A DNA stretch of 64,000 nucleotides from Treponema sp. (GTDB lineage Bacteria; Spirochaetota; Spirochaetia; Treponematales; Treponemataceae). The notes under the pieces are model-generated. The model was not told the DNA's origin. It searched no databases and saw nothing but the letters and a program-made list of their open reading frames with translations. The first letter of the stretch is position 1. Each line of letters starts with the position of its first letter. Shown piece after piece: positions 1 to 8,920 of the stretch. Where the stretch lies: the NCBI GenBank assembly GCA_017449265.1, contig JAFSJW010000031.1, positions 1 through 64,000 on the forward strand, written 5' to 3'. The position numbers and the translations under genes are program-made.

Positions 1-128
1 AGGAAATAAGGCTTTCCTATGCTCAAAAGAGGACGGACATACTGGGTCTTATCGACATAGACACAACCTTTGCGTCTGATTTCCTCAAATGACTGTATTC
101 CAATCGGAAGGTTTCGTTTTTCGCTCAT
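1..128 (-). CDS. AAA-ATPase-like protein (DUF1703 type), N-terminal fragment
   Basis: Only the first 42 codons lie in the window; the gene runs off the left edge. The N-terminus reads MSEKRNLPIGIQSFEEIRRK followed by GCVYVDKTQYV. The pattern LPIGIQ-F-I-YVDKT is the conserved start of the AAA-ATPase_like family, whose full-length members usually carry a C-terminal PD-(D/E)XK nuclease-like domain and are often multicopy in gut bacteria. Their function is unknown. There is no Shine-Dalgarno; a TATACT box sits 6 bases before the ATG, so the message may be leaderless. The gene follows priA on the same strand after 35 bases. The family call is fairly sure; the rest of the protein cannot be seen. 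Confidence 0.75.
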   Translation of the reverse strand, partial: MSEKRNLPIGIQSFEEIRRKGCVYVDKTQYVRPLLSIGKPYF

Positions 129-163
129 AGAAAAAGTATACAACAATATCCGCCGCTAAGCTA

Positions 164-2215
164 TCACAAAAGCGACACCGGGTCAACATCGCATTCAATG
201 TACACATTGCTTGGGGCAGTATAGCCGAACAAAAGACGCTCGCACATTTTCTGCAAGAATTGTATTCCGTCCGCCCGCAGAAGAATCTGGTGGCGGAAGT
301 TCATGCTGATTTTTGCAATCGCGCACTGGGAGGGTCCAAGAATTTCAGTGGACAAAGCCTGATTCTTTAACTCAGGCGAAAAATTTCCGCTCTTCTCGGC
401 TTGCACTATGATTTCGCGGAGAATTCGGGCAGCTTCTTCCGCCGCAGAAAGAGATGATTTTTCCGAGCCTGAGCGGAACACGAGCCGAACAAGCCGTGAG
501 AAAGGCGGAAAATCAAGCATTTGTCTTGTCTGGATTTCATTCTCGTAGAACCTGTCAACTTCGCCGGAAACGGAGAATGCGATTGGCTCTCGGTTCGGGT
601 CATAAGTCTGAACGAGAACCTTCCCGTCCGGGAAAAACCTCCCCGCCCTTCCCGCAACCTGAGTTATAAGGGAGAAAGTGCGCTCCTCGGCGCGGAAATC
701 GGGAAGATGAAGAGCAGTATCGGCAAGGATTACGCCTACGAGCTTTAAGTTTTTGAAATTAAGCCCTTTTGCCACCATCTGAGTTCCCAAAAGAATATCG
801 TACTCGCCTTTTTTGAACGCCTCAAGCTTCTCAGAAAGCTCGCCCTTGTGCTTTATGTTGTCCGTGTCGATGCGGACGACCCGCGCTGTGGGAAACTTTG
901 AGCGGACTTCGTTCTCGATGAACTCTGTTCCGAAACCCGAATACCCAACATCAAGCGAAGAGCATTTGGGGCATTGCTGGGGCGGTTCCGTGTTCCAGCC
1001 GCAGTAATGGCAGCGAAGCCTCTTCTCGCTTTTGTGGAATGTCATTGACACGGAACAGTTCTTGCACTTCATCTCAAATCCGCATGAGTTGCACCTGAAA
1101 AAGTGCGTGAACCCGCGTCTGTTCAAAAAAAGGATTGTCTGCCTTTTTTCATCCAAAGTCTTTTCAATCTCCTCTCGGAGAAGTGGCGAAATGCACCCGA
1201 AGTCCTGTTTTATTCCGGAAAGATTCACAGCCTGAATATGAGGCATAGCCCCGCCTGAAAGCCTTTTTGACAGAACATGCTTTCTAAAAAGCCCTTTGTC
1301 CATCATGTGCCAAGCCTCAACGCTCGGAGTTGCGCTTCCCATTACGAGCGGTATTCTTAAAGAAAGGCATCTGTGCATGGCAACTTGACGCGCATGATAG
1401 CGGGGCGTATTCCCAGACTTGTACGACCCGTCATGTTCCTCGTCAATGATTATCATTCCAAGCTCCGGGACTGGGGCAAAAACCGCGCTCCTTGCCCCAA
1501 CAACAATCCTGGCCTCCCGCTTCATAATTCTGTTCCACTCGGAAAGTTTCTGGCTGGGCGTAAGGGACGAATGAAGAACGGCAACCGTTTTCCCGAACCT
1601 GGCGGTAACAGCCTCAACAACCTGAGCTGTAAGGGCAATCTCAGGAACAAGGTATATGACACCTTTTCCAGAATCAAGCACGCGCCGGGCAGCGCACAAA
1701 AAAACCTCTGTTTTTCCAGTTCCCGTCGCTCCGTAGAGATAATGAAACAAAGACGCTGCCCCAGATTTTTCCCCGCCGTCGGAAAGAATATCGCGGACAG
1801 CTTTTTCCTGCTCTTCGCTTAGTTCTTTCGGTGAGTTTTCATCAATTTCATCGAAAAATCCTGTTCCGCCCGCGCCGCTCTCACGCTTTCCGCTGGGAAT
1901 CATAGCAGAAATCGTTTCTCCCAGCGAGCAGATATAATACTTTGAGACCCATCTTGCAAGCTCCAGAATATCTTTCGTGAACACAGGCTCTTTGTCGATT
2001 ATTTTTTTCACCGGCTTGATTTTTGACGGCTCGAAGCCAAGATTTTCAGGAAGTTCGTCAAATTCACCGATTATAAACCCTTTCTCGCGGCTGTTTCCGA
2101 AAGTGATGTCCGCACGGAAGCCAAAAAGAGAATCAGACTCATGCTCAGGAAGGTTCTTGTATGTGAACGACTGCCTCAAGGGTCTGTTCACAAGAATCTC
2201 AAGATATTTTGCCAT
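164..2215 (-). CDS. priA: Primosomal protein N', replication restart helicase PriA
   Basis: 683 residues, normal for PriA. It is a 3'-5' DNA helicase that recognises abandoned forks and reloads the replisome. The N-terminal DNA-binding region (about 1-115) precedes a superfamily 2 helicase core with Walker A GATGTGKT near residue 162 and DEEH Walker B near 258. An eight-cysteine zinc-binding insertion (about 375-415; CNSCGF, CKNC, CHYC, CPKC) follows, then motifs V-VI (GTQMVAKGLNFKN, QVAGRAGR). The ATG lies 2 bases after the stop of the uracil-DNA glycosylase gene, so the two are probably cotranscribed from the thiI side. Confidence 0.97.
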   Translation of the reverse strand: MAKYLEILVNRPLRQSFTYKNLPEHESDSLFGFRADITFGNSREKGFIIGEFDELPENLGFEPSKIKPVKKIIDKEPVFTKDILELARWVSKYYICSLGETISAMIPSGKRESGAGGTGFFDEIDENSPKELSEEQEKAVRDILSDGGEKSGAASLFHYLYGATGTGKTEVFLCAARRVLDSGKGVIYLVPEIALTAQVVEAVTARFGKTVAVLHSSLTPSQKLSEWNRIMKREARIVVGARSAVFAPVPELGMIIIDEEHDGSYKSGNTPRYHARQVAMHRCLSLRIPLVMGSATPSVEAWHMMDKGLFRKHVLSKRLSGGAMPHIQAVNLSGIKQDFGCISPLLREEIEKTLDEKRQTILFLNRRGFTHFFRCNSCGFEMKCKNCSVSMTFHKSEKRLRCHYCGWNTEPPQQCPKCSSLDVGYSGFGTEFIENEVRSKFPTARVVRIDTDNIKHKGELSEKLEAFKKGEYDILLGTQMVAKGLNFKNLKLVGVILADTALHLPDFRAEERTFSLITQVAGRAGRFFPDGKVLVQTYDPNREPIAFSVSGEVDRFYENEIQTRQMLDFPPFSRLVRLVFRSGSEKSSLSAAEEAARILREIIVQAEKSGNFSPELKNQALSTEILGPSQCAIAKISMNFRHQILLRADGIQFLQKMCERLLFGYTAPSNVYIECDVDPVSLL

Positions 2216-2217
2216 TT

Positions 2218-2976
2218 TTACGAATTATATCCAGGCTCAATTTCAAGGAGCTTTTCACGGAACACTTTCAAATCTTCCCACGCCGTACGCTTGTTCTCAG
2301 GAAATCGAAGAAGCGCGCTCGGATGGTAAGTCACCAAAACAGGAATTGAGTTGTAGCTCAGAATCTGACCGTGCAGCTTCTGCACCCCGAACGAAGTGCG
2401 AAGAAGGTTCTTCGCGGCAACGGAGCCTGCGCAAAGAATAGCCTTTGGTTTTAGCATGGCAATCTGCGCATCAAGAAACGAACGGCACGCATCGGCTTCT
2501 TCAGGAAGGGGATTTCTGTTGTTCGGCGGACGGCACTTGACCACATTCGCTATGTAGCAGTTTTTTGCGCGGGAAAGAGAGATGGCGGAAAGCATTTTGT
2601 CAAGAAGCTGCCCTGCAGCTCCCACGAACGGAAGGCCGGTCATGTCCTCAGACTCGCCTGGTCCTTCGCCAATAACCATGACAAGCGGATTTTCAACGCC
2701 CATGCCGGGAACAACATTCGTTCTTGTGCGAAACAGGGCACACCGCTTGCACTCAGAAATTTTCTTATATAAAGAAGAAAGTTTTCCGTCATCGGAGGAC
2801 GGACTTTCCGCCGCCACGGACACAGAAGCGGCTTTTTCTCGGATAATTTCCTCAGGAGGCTTGTCGTCCAAAAACTGAGGAGTCTCAGGTGGAAAATACG
2901 GAGAGGAAAAACCAAGCAGGGAATCATCGGCCGTTTTCACAAGCTCGTAGAGAGAAATCTTTTCTTCCTTAGTCAT
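2218..2976 (-). CDS. Uracil-DNA glycosylase, family 4 (iron-sulfur type)
   Basis: 252 residues. It removes uracil from DNA to start base-excision repair. The first 85 residues are a poorly conserved extension. The catalytic domain begins near YKKISECKRCALF and carries motif 1 as GEGPGESEDMTGLPFVG and a C-terminal VTYHPSALLR motif. Four cysteines in the order CX2C (ECKRC) and VVKC ... DACRSF fit the [4Fe-4S] ligands of family 4 UDGs. The start overlaps the thiI stop by 4 bases and the stop is 2 bases from priA, giving a thiI-udg-priA unit. Confidence 0.93.
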   Translation of the reverse strand: MTKEEKISLYELVKTADDSLLGFSSPYFPPETPQFLDDKPPEEIIREKAASVSVAAESPSSDDGKLSSLYKKISECKRCALFRTRTNVVPGMGVENPLVMVIGEGPGESEDMTGLPFVGAAGQLLDKMLSAISLSRAKNCYIANVVKCRPPNNRNPLPEEADACRSFLDAQIAMLKPKAILCAGSVAAKNLLRTSFGVQKLHGQILSYNSIPVLVTYHPSALLRFPENKRTAWEDLKVFREKLLEIEPGYNS

Positions 2977-4145
2977 TCAATCGACTCTCCAACCTCAAAC
3001 CCTTTGAACTCGCGGGCTTCGTAAGCCTTCTCGATAAGAGCGTCAACCTCAAGGCTCTCGTAAATCCTGCGCGCCTCAGAAACATCCGCATGAAGAATCG
3101 GGTGCTTGGGCGAGAAAAGAACGCAGCAATCTTCGTAAGGAAGAATTGAAGTCTCATAAGTTCCGATTCTTATTGCATCTGCGATTATGTCCTCTTTGTC
3201 CATACCAATAAGCGGGCGCAAAAGAGGACGCTCCGCAAAGCTTTCTGTGCAAGAAAGATTCTGAATCGTCTGGCTTGCAACCTGACCAAGACTTTCCCCT
3301 GTGATTATGCAGTCCGAACCAAGCCGATTCGCAAGCATATTCGCAGCTTTCATCATGCAAAGGCGCAGCATAAGGGTAGAAAAATTCTCGGGGGCTTTCT
3401 TTTTTATCTGCATCTGGACTTCCGTGAACGGAATTATGTTTATGTGCGTCCGAACTCCGTAGCCAGAAATAATCTTTGCAAGAGTCTCGACTTTTTCACG
3501 CGCCTCGTCGGAAGTGTACGGATAGGCATGGAAATAGCAGCAGTCAACGCTCATTCCGCGCCTCATCATGCGGTAGCCAGCCACAGGGCTGTCAAGACCG
3601 CCAGAAAGAAGAAGAAGTCCCTTTCCAGAGACCCCGACGGGAAGTCCCCTGCATCCTTTGTGCGCGTAAGTATAGACAAAACACTTTTCCCGAACTTCAA
3701 CCATAATCGTAACATCAGGATTGTGAACATCAACATCAAGGATTTTTTCCCTGTACGCAAGGGACGCGCCTTCCGCACAGATTTTGTAATGGTCGTATGG
3801 AAAAGATTTGTCACTCCGCTTTGAATCCAGCTTGAATGTCCTTGCCCCGCGCTCGCGGGCAATTTTGGCCTGGCTCAGAACTTCGGCCTGTATAGCCTCA
3901 ATGCTTTTTTCAATTACGGAAGCCTCCGCCCAGCCCGTTATTCCTATCAAGTGCGAAAGAGTCCATTCCGCTCGCTCACAAGCATCATCCTCACATTCAA
4001 TGTAGAGCCGCCCCGAATTAAGGAACACTTTGGCGTCGCAGCCTTTCAGGTATGTCTTTGCGTTCTGAACAAGAGCGCGCTCGAATGTCTTTATGTTAGA
4101 GCCTTTCAAAATAAGCTCGCCGATTTTTCCAAGATAAGTGTGCAT
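2973..4145 (-). CDS. thiI: tRNA 4-thiouridine synthase / thiamine sulfurtransferase ThiI
   Basis: I place the start at MHTYLGKIGELILKGSN (390 residues) because family members begin at this motif; an upstream in-frame ATG at 4193 would add 16 unconserved residues. Order: ferredoxin-like and THUMP region (about 1-165), then an adenylating PP-loop domain with LLLLSGGLDSPVAGY. The enzyme makes 4-thiouridine at tRNA position 8 and can feed sulfur to thiamine synthesis. The C-terminal rhodanese domain of E. coli ThiI is absent, as in many non-proteobacterial ThiI, so the sulfur route must differ. It is divergent from the CbiE-CbiT fusion, with 78 bases between the starts. Confidence 0.95.
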   Translation of the reverse strand: MHTYLGKIGELILKGSNIKTFERALVQNAKTYLKGCDAKVFLNSGRLYIECEDDACERAEWTLSHLIGITGWAEASVIEKSIEAIQAEVLSQAKIARERGARTFKLDSKRSDKSFPYDHYKICAEGASLAYREKILDVDVHNPDVTIMVEVREKCFVYTYAHKGCRGLPVGVSGKGLLLLSGGLDSPVAGYRMMRRGMSVDCCYFHAYPYTSDEAREKVETLAKIISGYGVRTHINIIPFTEVQMQIKKKAPENFSTLMLRLCMMKAANMLANRLGSDCIITGESLGQVASQTIQNLSCTESFAERPLLRPLIGMDKEDIIADAIRIGTYETSILPYEDCCVLFSPKHPILHADVSEARRIYESLEVDALIEKAYEAREFKGFEVGESIE

Positions 4146-4223
4146 GATGTGATTATAAAGCGAAAGTCGAAAAGATGAAAGTTCACCTTGCACATTCTGA
4201 AAAAGCCACTTAGAATCTTGTTG

Positions 4224-5468
4224 ATGGAAAAAGAAAAAGTTAGCCTTGTTGGGCTAGGGCCCGGGAACACGGATTTTCTCTCGGTCTCCGCAAAAGACAA
4301 AATCTTGTCAGCTGATTTAATCATAGGGGCAAGAAGAATTTTAGGAAGCGTAAAGCCTTTCCTGAAAAACGAGGCGGAAATTCTTGAGAGCCACGACACA
4401 GAAAAAATCGTTGCCCGCATAAAAAAATTTCTGAATTCGGGCGGATTCTCAAAATCCGTATGCGTTGTATTTTCCGGCGACACTGGGTTTTATTCTGGCA
4501 GCACGGCTCTTTCTGCGCGGCTTTCAGAGGAAAAAATTGATTTCAGGATTTTTCCCGCGCTATCGTCTGTGCAGTACTTTTCGGCAAAGATAGGAAAAAG
4601 CTGGCAGGACTGGAACCTTGTTTCGCTCCACGGCTGCGAGCGTAATTTTACCGCAGAAATAATGTCGTCGCGCCAAACATTTTTCCTTCTTGGCGGAAAA
4701 ACAACAGTCCAAGACATTGAAAAAACGCTTTCTGAGCGTGGGTTTTCAGGAAAGCTCACGGCAGGAAAAGACTTGTCCCTTGAAAGCGAAAAAATCTTCT
4801 CCGTAACAATGGAGCTTGGAGAGCCGGACGCTCGCTTTCCGGCTGATTTCTCAGAATCGTCTCTTGTAGTCCTTCTTTCAGAGAACGCGGCTTTCAGAGC
4901 GAACTTGAAACCGCCTCTTATGGACGAAGATTTTATCCGTGAAGACGGCGTTCCTATGACCAAGCGGCTGGTCCGTGCTACAGTTCTTGCGCTTCTTTCC
5001 GTAACAGATTCGGAGATAGTCTGGGATGTAGGAGCCGGAACAGGAGCAGTCTCCGTTGACATCGCGCTTTCTTCAAAATGCAGCGTGTATTCTATAGAAG
5101 AAAAAGAAAGCGCAGTTGAGGCAGAAAAGAAAAACCGCAAGAAATTCTGCGCGCTCAACATGAGTATAATTCATGGAAAAGCCCCAGCCGCGCTTTCTTT
5201 CCTCCCGGCTCCGAATGTAGTCTTTGTTGGCGGAAGCGGCGGAAATCTGGACGCAATCGTAAGCATTGCCCTTGAAAAAAATCCTTCGGCAAGAATACTC
5301 GTTCCGTGCGTTACGATTGAAACTTTGAGCGAATGTAAGAAAATCTCAGAGGAAAAAAATATTTCTATTGATGTGACCCAGATTTCAGTCGCTTCAACGA
5401 GCAAAATCGGAAAATACAATATGATGAGAGCAGAGAATCCAGTTTGGCTCGTAAGATTCGGAATCTAA
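4224..5468 (+). CDS. CbiE-CbiT fusion: precorrin-6Y / cobalt-precorrin-7 C5,C15-methyltransferase (decarboxylating)
   Basis: 414 residues from the ATG at 4224; a TTG at 4188 would add 12 residues. The N-terminal half is CbiE-like, a tetrapyrrole methylase with VSLVGLGPGNTDFLS at the start and VVFSGDTGFYSG. The C-terminal half (from about 245) is CbiT-like, with GVPMTKRLVRA and the SAM motif VWDVGAGTGAVSVDIAL. The fused protein methylates C5 and C15 and decarboxylates the acetate side chain in corrin ring synthesis, equivalent to CobL. It stands alone, away from the other cobalamin genes in this window (cbiC at 23.6 kb, cbiF and cbiG at 59-60 kb). The next gene's ATG is 80 bases beyond its stop. 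Confidence 0.93.
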   Translation: MEKEKVSLVGLGPGNTDFLSVSAKDKILSADLIIGARRILGSVKPFLKNEAEILESHDTEKIVARIKKFLNSGGFSKSVCVVFSGDTGFYSGSTALSARLSEEKIDFRIFPALSSVQYFSAKIGKSWQDWNLVSLHGCERNFTAEIMSSRQTFFLLGGKTTVQDIEKTLSERGFSGKLTAGKDLSLESEKIFSVTMELGEPDARFPADFSESSLVVLLSENAAFRANLKPPLMDEDFIREDGVPMTKRLVRATVLALLSVTDSEIVWDVGAGTGAVSVDIALSSKCSVYSIEEKESAVEAEKKNRKKFCALNMSIIHGKAPAALSFLPAPNVVFVGGSGGNLDAIVSIALEKNPSARILVPCVTIETLSECKKISEEKNISIDVTQISVASTSKIGKYNMMRAENPVWLVRFGI

Positions 5469-5548
5469 ATCAGGCTGTAAAAAAACAAGTAATAGAGCTG
5501 GTCGGAAATTTCAGTTTTCCTAGCAGCTCTAATGGAGATAATAAAAGA

Positions 5549-6379
5549 ATGAAACACATCACAATCATCACCGGCGCGAATTCAGGAATTGGCTTTGAAT
5601 TCGCCAGGCAGCTGTTCAACAAGAATATGGGGAACGAAGAAAGCGAGTTCTGGCTGATTGCACGAAATTACGAAAAACTTGAGGAAGCAAAGAACAAAAT
5701 TCTTTCACAAGACTGCGCCTCTGCCGTTCGGAATCTTCCAGAAATCAAAACAATATCAATGGATATTTCCGGGAGCGCGGGCGTTGAGCGTTTCAAAGAC
5801 CTTGTTCTTCGGGAAAAAGCCGCGCGCGAGTATGATATTGACACGCTCGTAAACAACGCGGGGTTCGGAACTTACGGTCCGTTCGCAGAAACTCCTGTCG
5901 AAAAAGAAATGTCAATGATAGACCTGAACTGCACATCGCTCACAGGTCTTTGCGGGGTAGCACTTCCGTACATGACGCGCGGCTCTAAAATCATAAATGT
6001 AGCCTCTCTTGCGTCTTTTCTTCCGCTCGGAAACTTTGCGGTCTACGCCGCAACGAAATCGTATGTACTGAGCTTTACAGTCGCACTTGCGGCAGAGCTT
6101 AAGGAACGCGGAATAAAAGTAAGTGCGCTATGCCCCGGAAGCGTAAGCACGGACTTTGCGAATGTTGCGTCAAACGGGGCAAGGAAAGAAGTCCTGCACG
6201 GAAAAAGCCCTGAGAAAGTCGTGGCGCACTGTCTGAAAAAAGCCGGAAGCGGAAGCCACAATATAGTACTGTGGTCAGCAAAATGGAAATGCACGGCGTT
6301 TTTGAGCCGGTTCGTGGGAAGATACGCCGGAGCGCGCTTCACATACCTCTTCAGTAAGAGGCCTTACAAACACGACTGA
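5549..6379 (+). CDS. Short-chain dehydrogenase/reductase
   Basis: 276 residues from MKHITIITGANSGIG. This ATG was chosen over an upstream in-frame start at 5444 because the Rossmann fold begins here and a GGAG lies about 12 bases before it. Classical SDR features: the nucleotide-binding TGANSGIG, NNAG near residue 99, a catalytic YAATK (Tyr and Lys) with a Ser about 14 residues before, and CPGSVSTDF. The C-terminal tail is basic (KWKCTAFLSRFVGRYAG). It is probably an NAD(P)H-dependent oxidoreductase of the DltE/YqjQ type; the substrate cannot be told. It is convergent with the next gene. Confidence 0.88.
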   Translation: MKHITIITGANSGIGFEFARQLFNKNMGNEESEFWLIARNYEKLEEAKNKILSQDCASAVRNLPEIKTISMDISGSAGVERFKDLVLREKAAREYDIDTLVNNAGFGTYGPFAETPVEKEMSMIDLNCTSLTGLCGVALPYMTRGSKIINVASLASFLPLGNFAVYAATKSYVLSFTVALAAELKERGIKVSALCPGSVSTDFANVASNGARKEVLHGKSPEKVVAHCLKKAGSGSHNIVLWSAKWKCTAFLSRFVGRYAGARFTYLFSKRPYKHD

Positions 6380-6395
6380 AAGCAAAAAAATGACC

Positions 6396-7103
6396 TCACT
6401 CAAAGCTATCCGAGATGAATTTATCAATTGCCTCGTCAATCGTGAAGTTCAAAAGCGCAAGAAGCCCGTCGGTGTTGTAAGATTTTCCAGAAATAGGAAT
6501 GCCTGATGATGATTCAACCGAGTACCGCTTCGATACGATTTCTTTTCCTTCATCGTTAACGACCCGGACTTTCAGAATAACAAGGGCGGAAAGCACCTTG
6601 CTGTTTTTCCTGACTTTCCAAAACTCAAAGTCCATGAAGAACGCACTTTTCGCCCCGATTTCATTCAGCACGCCCCTGGCGTTTTTTTTGCTCATGTCGG
6701 ACAGTTTCTTAAGACCGGTAGCCCCTGCCCTTACCGAAAGATATTTCGGAGTTCCCTCAAGGCATTTTTTGTAAGCATCGGAACTTGCAACAAGCTCTTT
6801 TTCGATTATTGACGCGCCTTCCTTTTTTCCGAATGCAGCCACGAATGAATCGTAAGCATAATCAAGCCTTGAAACAGCAGTCTCACGCTCAGGACTAAGA
6901 CGGTTCATCTTCTCGTTGATTTTTCCCGTAAGCGCGCCTTCGTACGCGCTCGGAGAATTTCCCTCTAACCACGGAACTGATTTATTCCCCGTTATGCTCA
7001 GGATTGCCACTGGAGAAGTCTCCGTGACGGAGCGCGGCTTTGCAAAAATCGGAACGGCAAAGAAAAAAATCGATGACAAAAAAGCAATGATAAGTTTTTT
7101 CAT
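6396..7103 (-). CDS. Secreted protein of unknown function
   Basis: 235 residues starting MKKLIIAFLSSIFFFAVPIF, a clear signal peptide ending near AFA-KPRS, so the mature protein is periplasmic or outer-membrane associated. I do not recognise a named domain. The mature part begins with VAILSITGNKSVPWLEG, has a mixed helical centre rich in Lys and Glu, and a beta-rich end (SALVILKVRVVNDEGKEIVS) ending in a region predicted helical. This resembles small treponemal periplasmic proteins of the CsgG/penicillin-binding-activator fold type, but that is a guess. It lies downstream of the atypical regulator on the same strand. Confidence 0.75.
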   Translation of the reverse strand: MKKLIIAFLSSIFFFAVPIFAKPRSVTETSPVAILSITGNKSVPWLEGNSPSAYEGALTGKINEKMNRLSPERETAVSRLDYAYDSFVAAFGKKEGASIIEKELVASSDAYKKCLEGTPKYLSVRAGATGLKKLSDMSKKNARGVLNEIGAKSAFFMDFEFWKVRKNSKVLSALVILKVRVVNDEGKEIVSKRYSVESSSGIPISGKSYNTDGLLALLNFTIDEAIDKFISDSFE

Positions 7104-7134
7104 GATTGATATTAACAACAAAACTTACGCCTTG

Positions 7135-7812
7135 TTACAAAAAGTTGTCGCGAACCTCAAAGAGCTTGTACCTGCTTTTTCCAGTCCGTATTATTTTGAA
7201 CTTGTTCTCATGTCTGATATATTTTCTGAGTCTGGAAATATATGAATAAACAGTGTTCTCGCTCGCAAAATCATCGTCAATCCGCAAAATATCCGAAACG
7301 GAAACTTCCTTTCCGCAGTTCTGCCTGAAATAAAAGAATATTTTTGAAAGCGCGGGAGGAAGCTCTTTTTTGGGAGACTTTGGAGGCTCAAAGCCCTTTT
7401 GATTTTTTTCCTCTCTGAAGCCAGAGGCAGGGTATATTTTCAGTTTGTCAAGACAGTTATTAAAATCCGAAAAAAATGGAATTAAATAATCGAATGAGTT
7501 TGATTTGAAAAAGCTCTCGTTTCGCCGAACCCAGTAAAGAACTCTGTTCCGTTCGTCGGCAAAAGGGTCGTCGTAAAAAATAAGCGGAATTTTCCTCTCG
7601 TTTTTGCGAAGCAATGCAAAAAACAAGAGCTTACATGTATGTATCAGATTATATTCAAAAACAAGCAAATCTGCGTTAGAAAAACATATATCAAAGTCGC
7701 TCAAAAAATCTTTCAGGGTAGAAAAAAACAAATGCTCATCGGTGTTTTTTATAATTTCGTTTGAAATAAGTCGAAGGACCTTCAAATCATGACTGACGAA
7801 AATGACTTTCAT
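7135..7812 (-). CDS. Response-regulator-like protein with degenerate receiver and winged-helix output
   Basis: 225 residues from MKVIFVSHD. The N-terminal 120 residues have the pattern of a CheY-like receiver, but the acidic pocket is reduced to one Asp (VSHD) and the expected phospho-acceptor position reads LLVFEYN, with Glu in place of Asp. After a Lys/Pro-rich linker (QKGFEPPKSPKKELPP) comes an OmpR-type winged helix: VSVSDILRIDD, a recognition helix with ENTVYSYISRLRKYI and the wing IIRTGKSRYKLF. It is probably a transcription factor that does not depend on phosphorylation. No histidine kinase lies nearby. The following 169 bases up to the TPR gene show no gene. Confidence 0.8.
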   Translation of the reverse strand: MKVIFVSHDLKVLRLISNEIIKNTDEHLFFSTLKDFLSDFDICFSNADLLVFEYNLIHTCKLLFFALLRKNERKIPLIFYDDPFADERNRVLYWVRRNESFFKSNSFDYLIPFFSDFNNCLDKLKIYPASGFREEKNQKGFEPPKSPKKELPPALSKIFFYFRQNCGKEVSVSDILRIDDDFASENTVYSYISRLRKYIRHENKFKIIRTGKSRYKLFEVRDNFL

Positions 7813-7981
7813 AATTTTTTTATCGGACAAGGCCAGAGTAAAAAAGCAGAGAAAATCTTAATTTTTTCTTAGATTTTTATTGATAAAATCTTAATAAATC
7901 CAATATCTCCAAAATCAGCATATTTAGTGCTAATGGTCATTTCGACAATCTCAATGACAGTACGAACAAAAATCCGCTCAC

Positions 7982-8911
7982 TTAAAAAATCGAATCCATG
8001 TATTTCCGGGCTTTCTCAGCATCAGATGCAAAATCGCCAGCATCGTAAATAAACGATGACCACTCCGCGAACTTGCGGGCAAGACTTTTTTCGTCTTCGC
8101 TGGGATTTCCTTTCATCAAGATTTTTGCGTACGCAAGATAGTCCGCGCCAAGCCCGGAAGTGTTCTCCGCGTCCCTGTCATACTTTATTGCCTGCTCTAT
8201 CGCATTAATCGCATCTTTTTTCTTACCGCCAAGAGAGCAGCTTCTGGCAACATTATACCAGTCCATGCCGATTTCGCCCAAAACCTTGTTCTTAGTGTTC
8301 ATATCAGCAGATTTCTGGTAAAAATCACGGGCAGAAGCGTAATTTCCGCTCCTCATGTACACATCGCCTTTTGTCCTGTAAAGCTGGGCAAGGTAATTCG
8401 TTTCTTTTGACAGCACTTTTTCTGCCGAAGTCAGTACAGAAATATACCCCTGATAATCGCTTTTTCCCTCGGAAAGAGCAAGCCTTACAGAATAAATCTC
8501 GCAGACACCCGAAAGAACAGCTCCGTTTGAATTTCCAGGAAATTTTGAGAACATGACAGCTTTATCAAAAAGCTCCGCGGTAGAAGAAGCAAGGTATGTT
8601 CCGGAAAGATGAGCCTCATCATAGCCCATGCTCACGGAAGCAATCTTGAACGAAATTGATGAAAGACAGATTCTTGTGAGCAAATCTGTGTCGTCTATGG
8701 AAAAAGCCAGCTTGTATGCAGAAACAAAATAGTTCGCGGCTTTTCTAAGGTCTCCCGCCGCAAGGGACTTGTTGGCAATCCCAAAAGTCCTGTCAGCTTC
8801 CTCGGCTACGAGTGTGTTTACCATAGAGGCATCTTTTTTTGCGGCAAACGAGCAAAGAGGAGCGAAAAAGAAAAACGCCACGGCAAAAGAAAGAATACTG
8901 TATTTTTTCAT
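7982..8911 (-). CDS. Periplasmic TPR-like protein at the end of the mla operon
   Basis: 309 residues. The N-terminus MKKYSILSFAVAFFFFAPLC-SFAAKK is a signal peptide, possibly with a lipobox-like APLC. The body is almost all helical with TPR-like units (for example TNYLAQLYRTKGDVYMRSGN and NYASARDFYQKSADMN; then ARSCSLGGKKKDAINAIEQA and IKYDRDAE). It starts 9 bases after the mlaD stop, so it is part of the same transcript. Mla systems use periplasmic partners to carry lipid (MlaC in E. coli); no MlaC homologue is present, and this protein may be a structural partner of MlaD. That role is inference from position. Confidence 0.82.
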   Translation of the reverse strand: MKKYSILSFAVAFFFFAPLCSFAAKKDASMVNTLVAEEADRTFGIANKSLAAGDLRKAANYFVSAYKLAFSIDDTDLLTRICLSSISFKIASVSMGYDEAHLSGTYLASSTAELFDKAVMFSKFPGNSNGAVLSGVCEIYSVRLALSEGKSDYQGYISVLTSAEKVLSKETNYLAQLYRTKGDVYMRSGNYASARDFYQKSADMNTKNKVLGEIGMDWYNVARSCSLGGKKKDAINAIEQAIKYDRDAENTSGLGADYLAYAKILMKGNPSEDEKSLARKFAEWSSFIYDAGDFASDAEKARKYMDSIF

Positions 8912-8920
8912 GTCAATCTC

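Noticed and set aside
4490-5161. Minus-strand ORF of 223 codons opposite the CbiE-CbiT gene
   Set aside because: Ser/Arg/Phe-rich shadow frame with no motif; the plus-strand gene has complete motifs.
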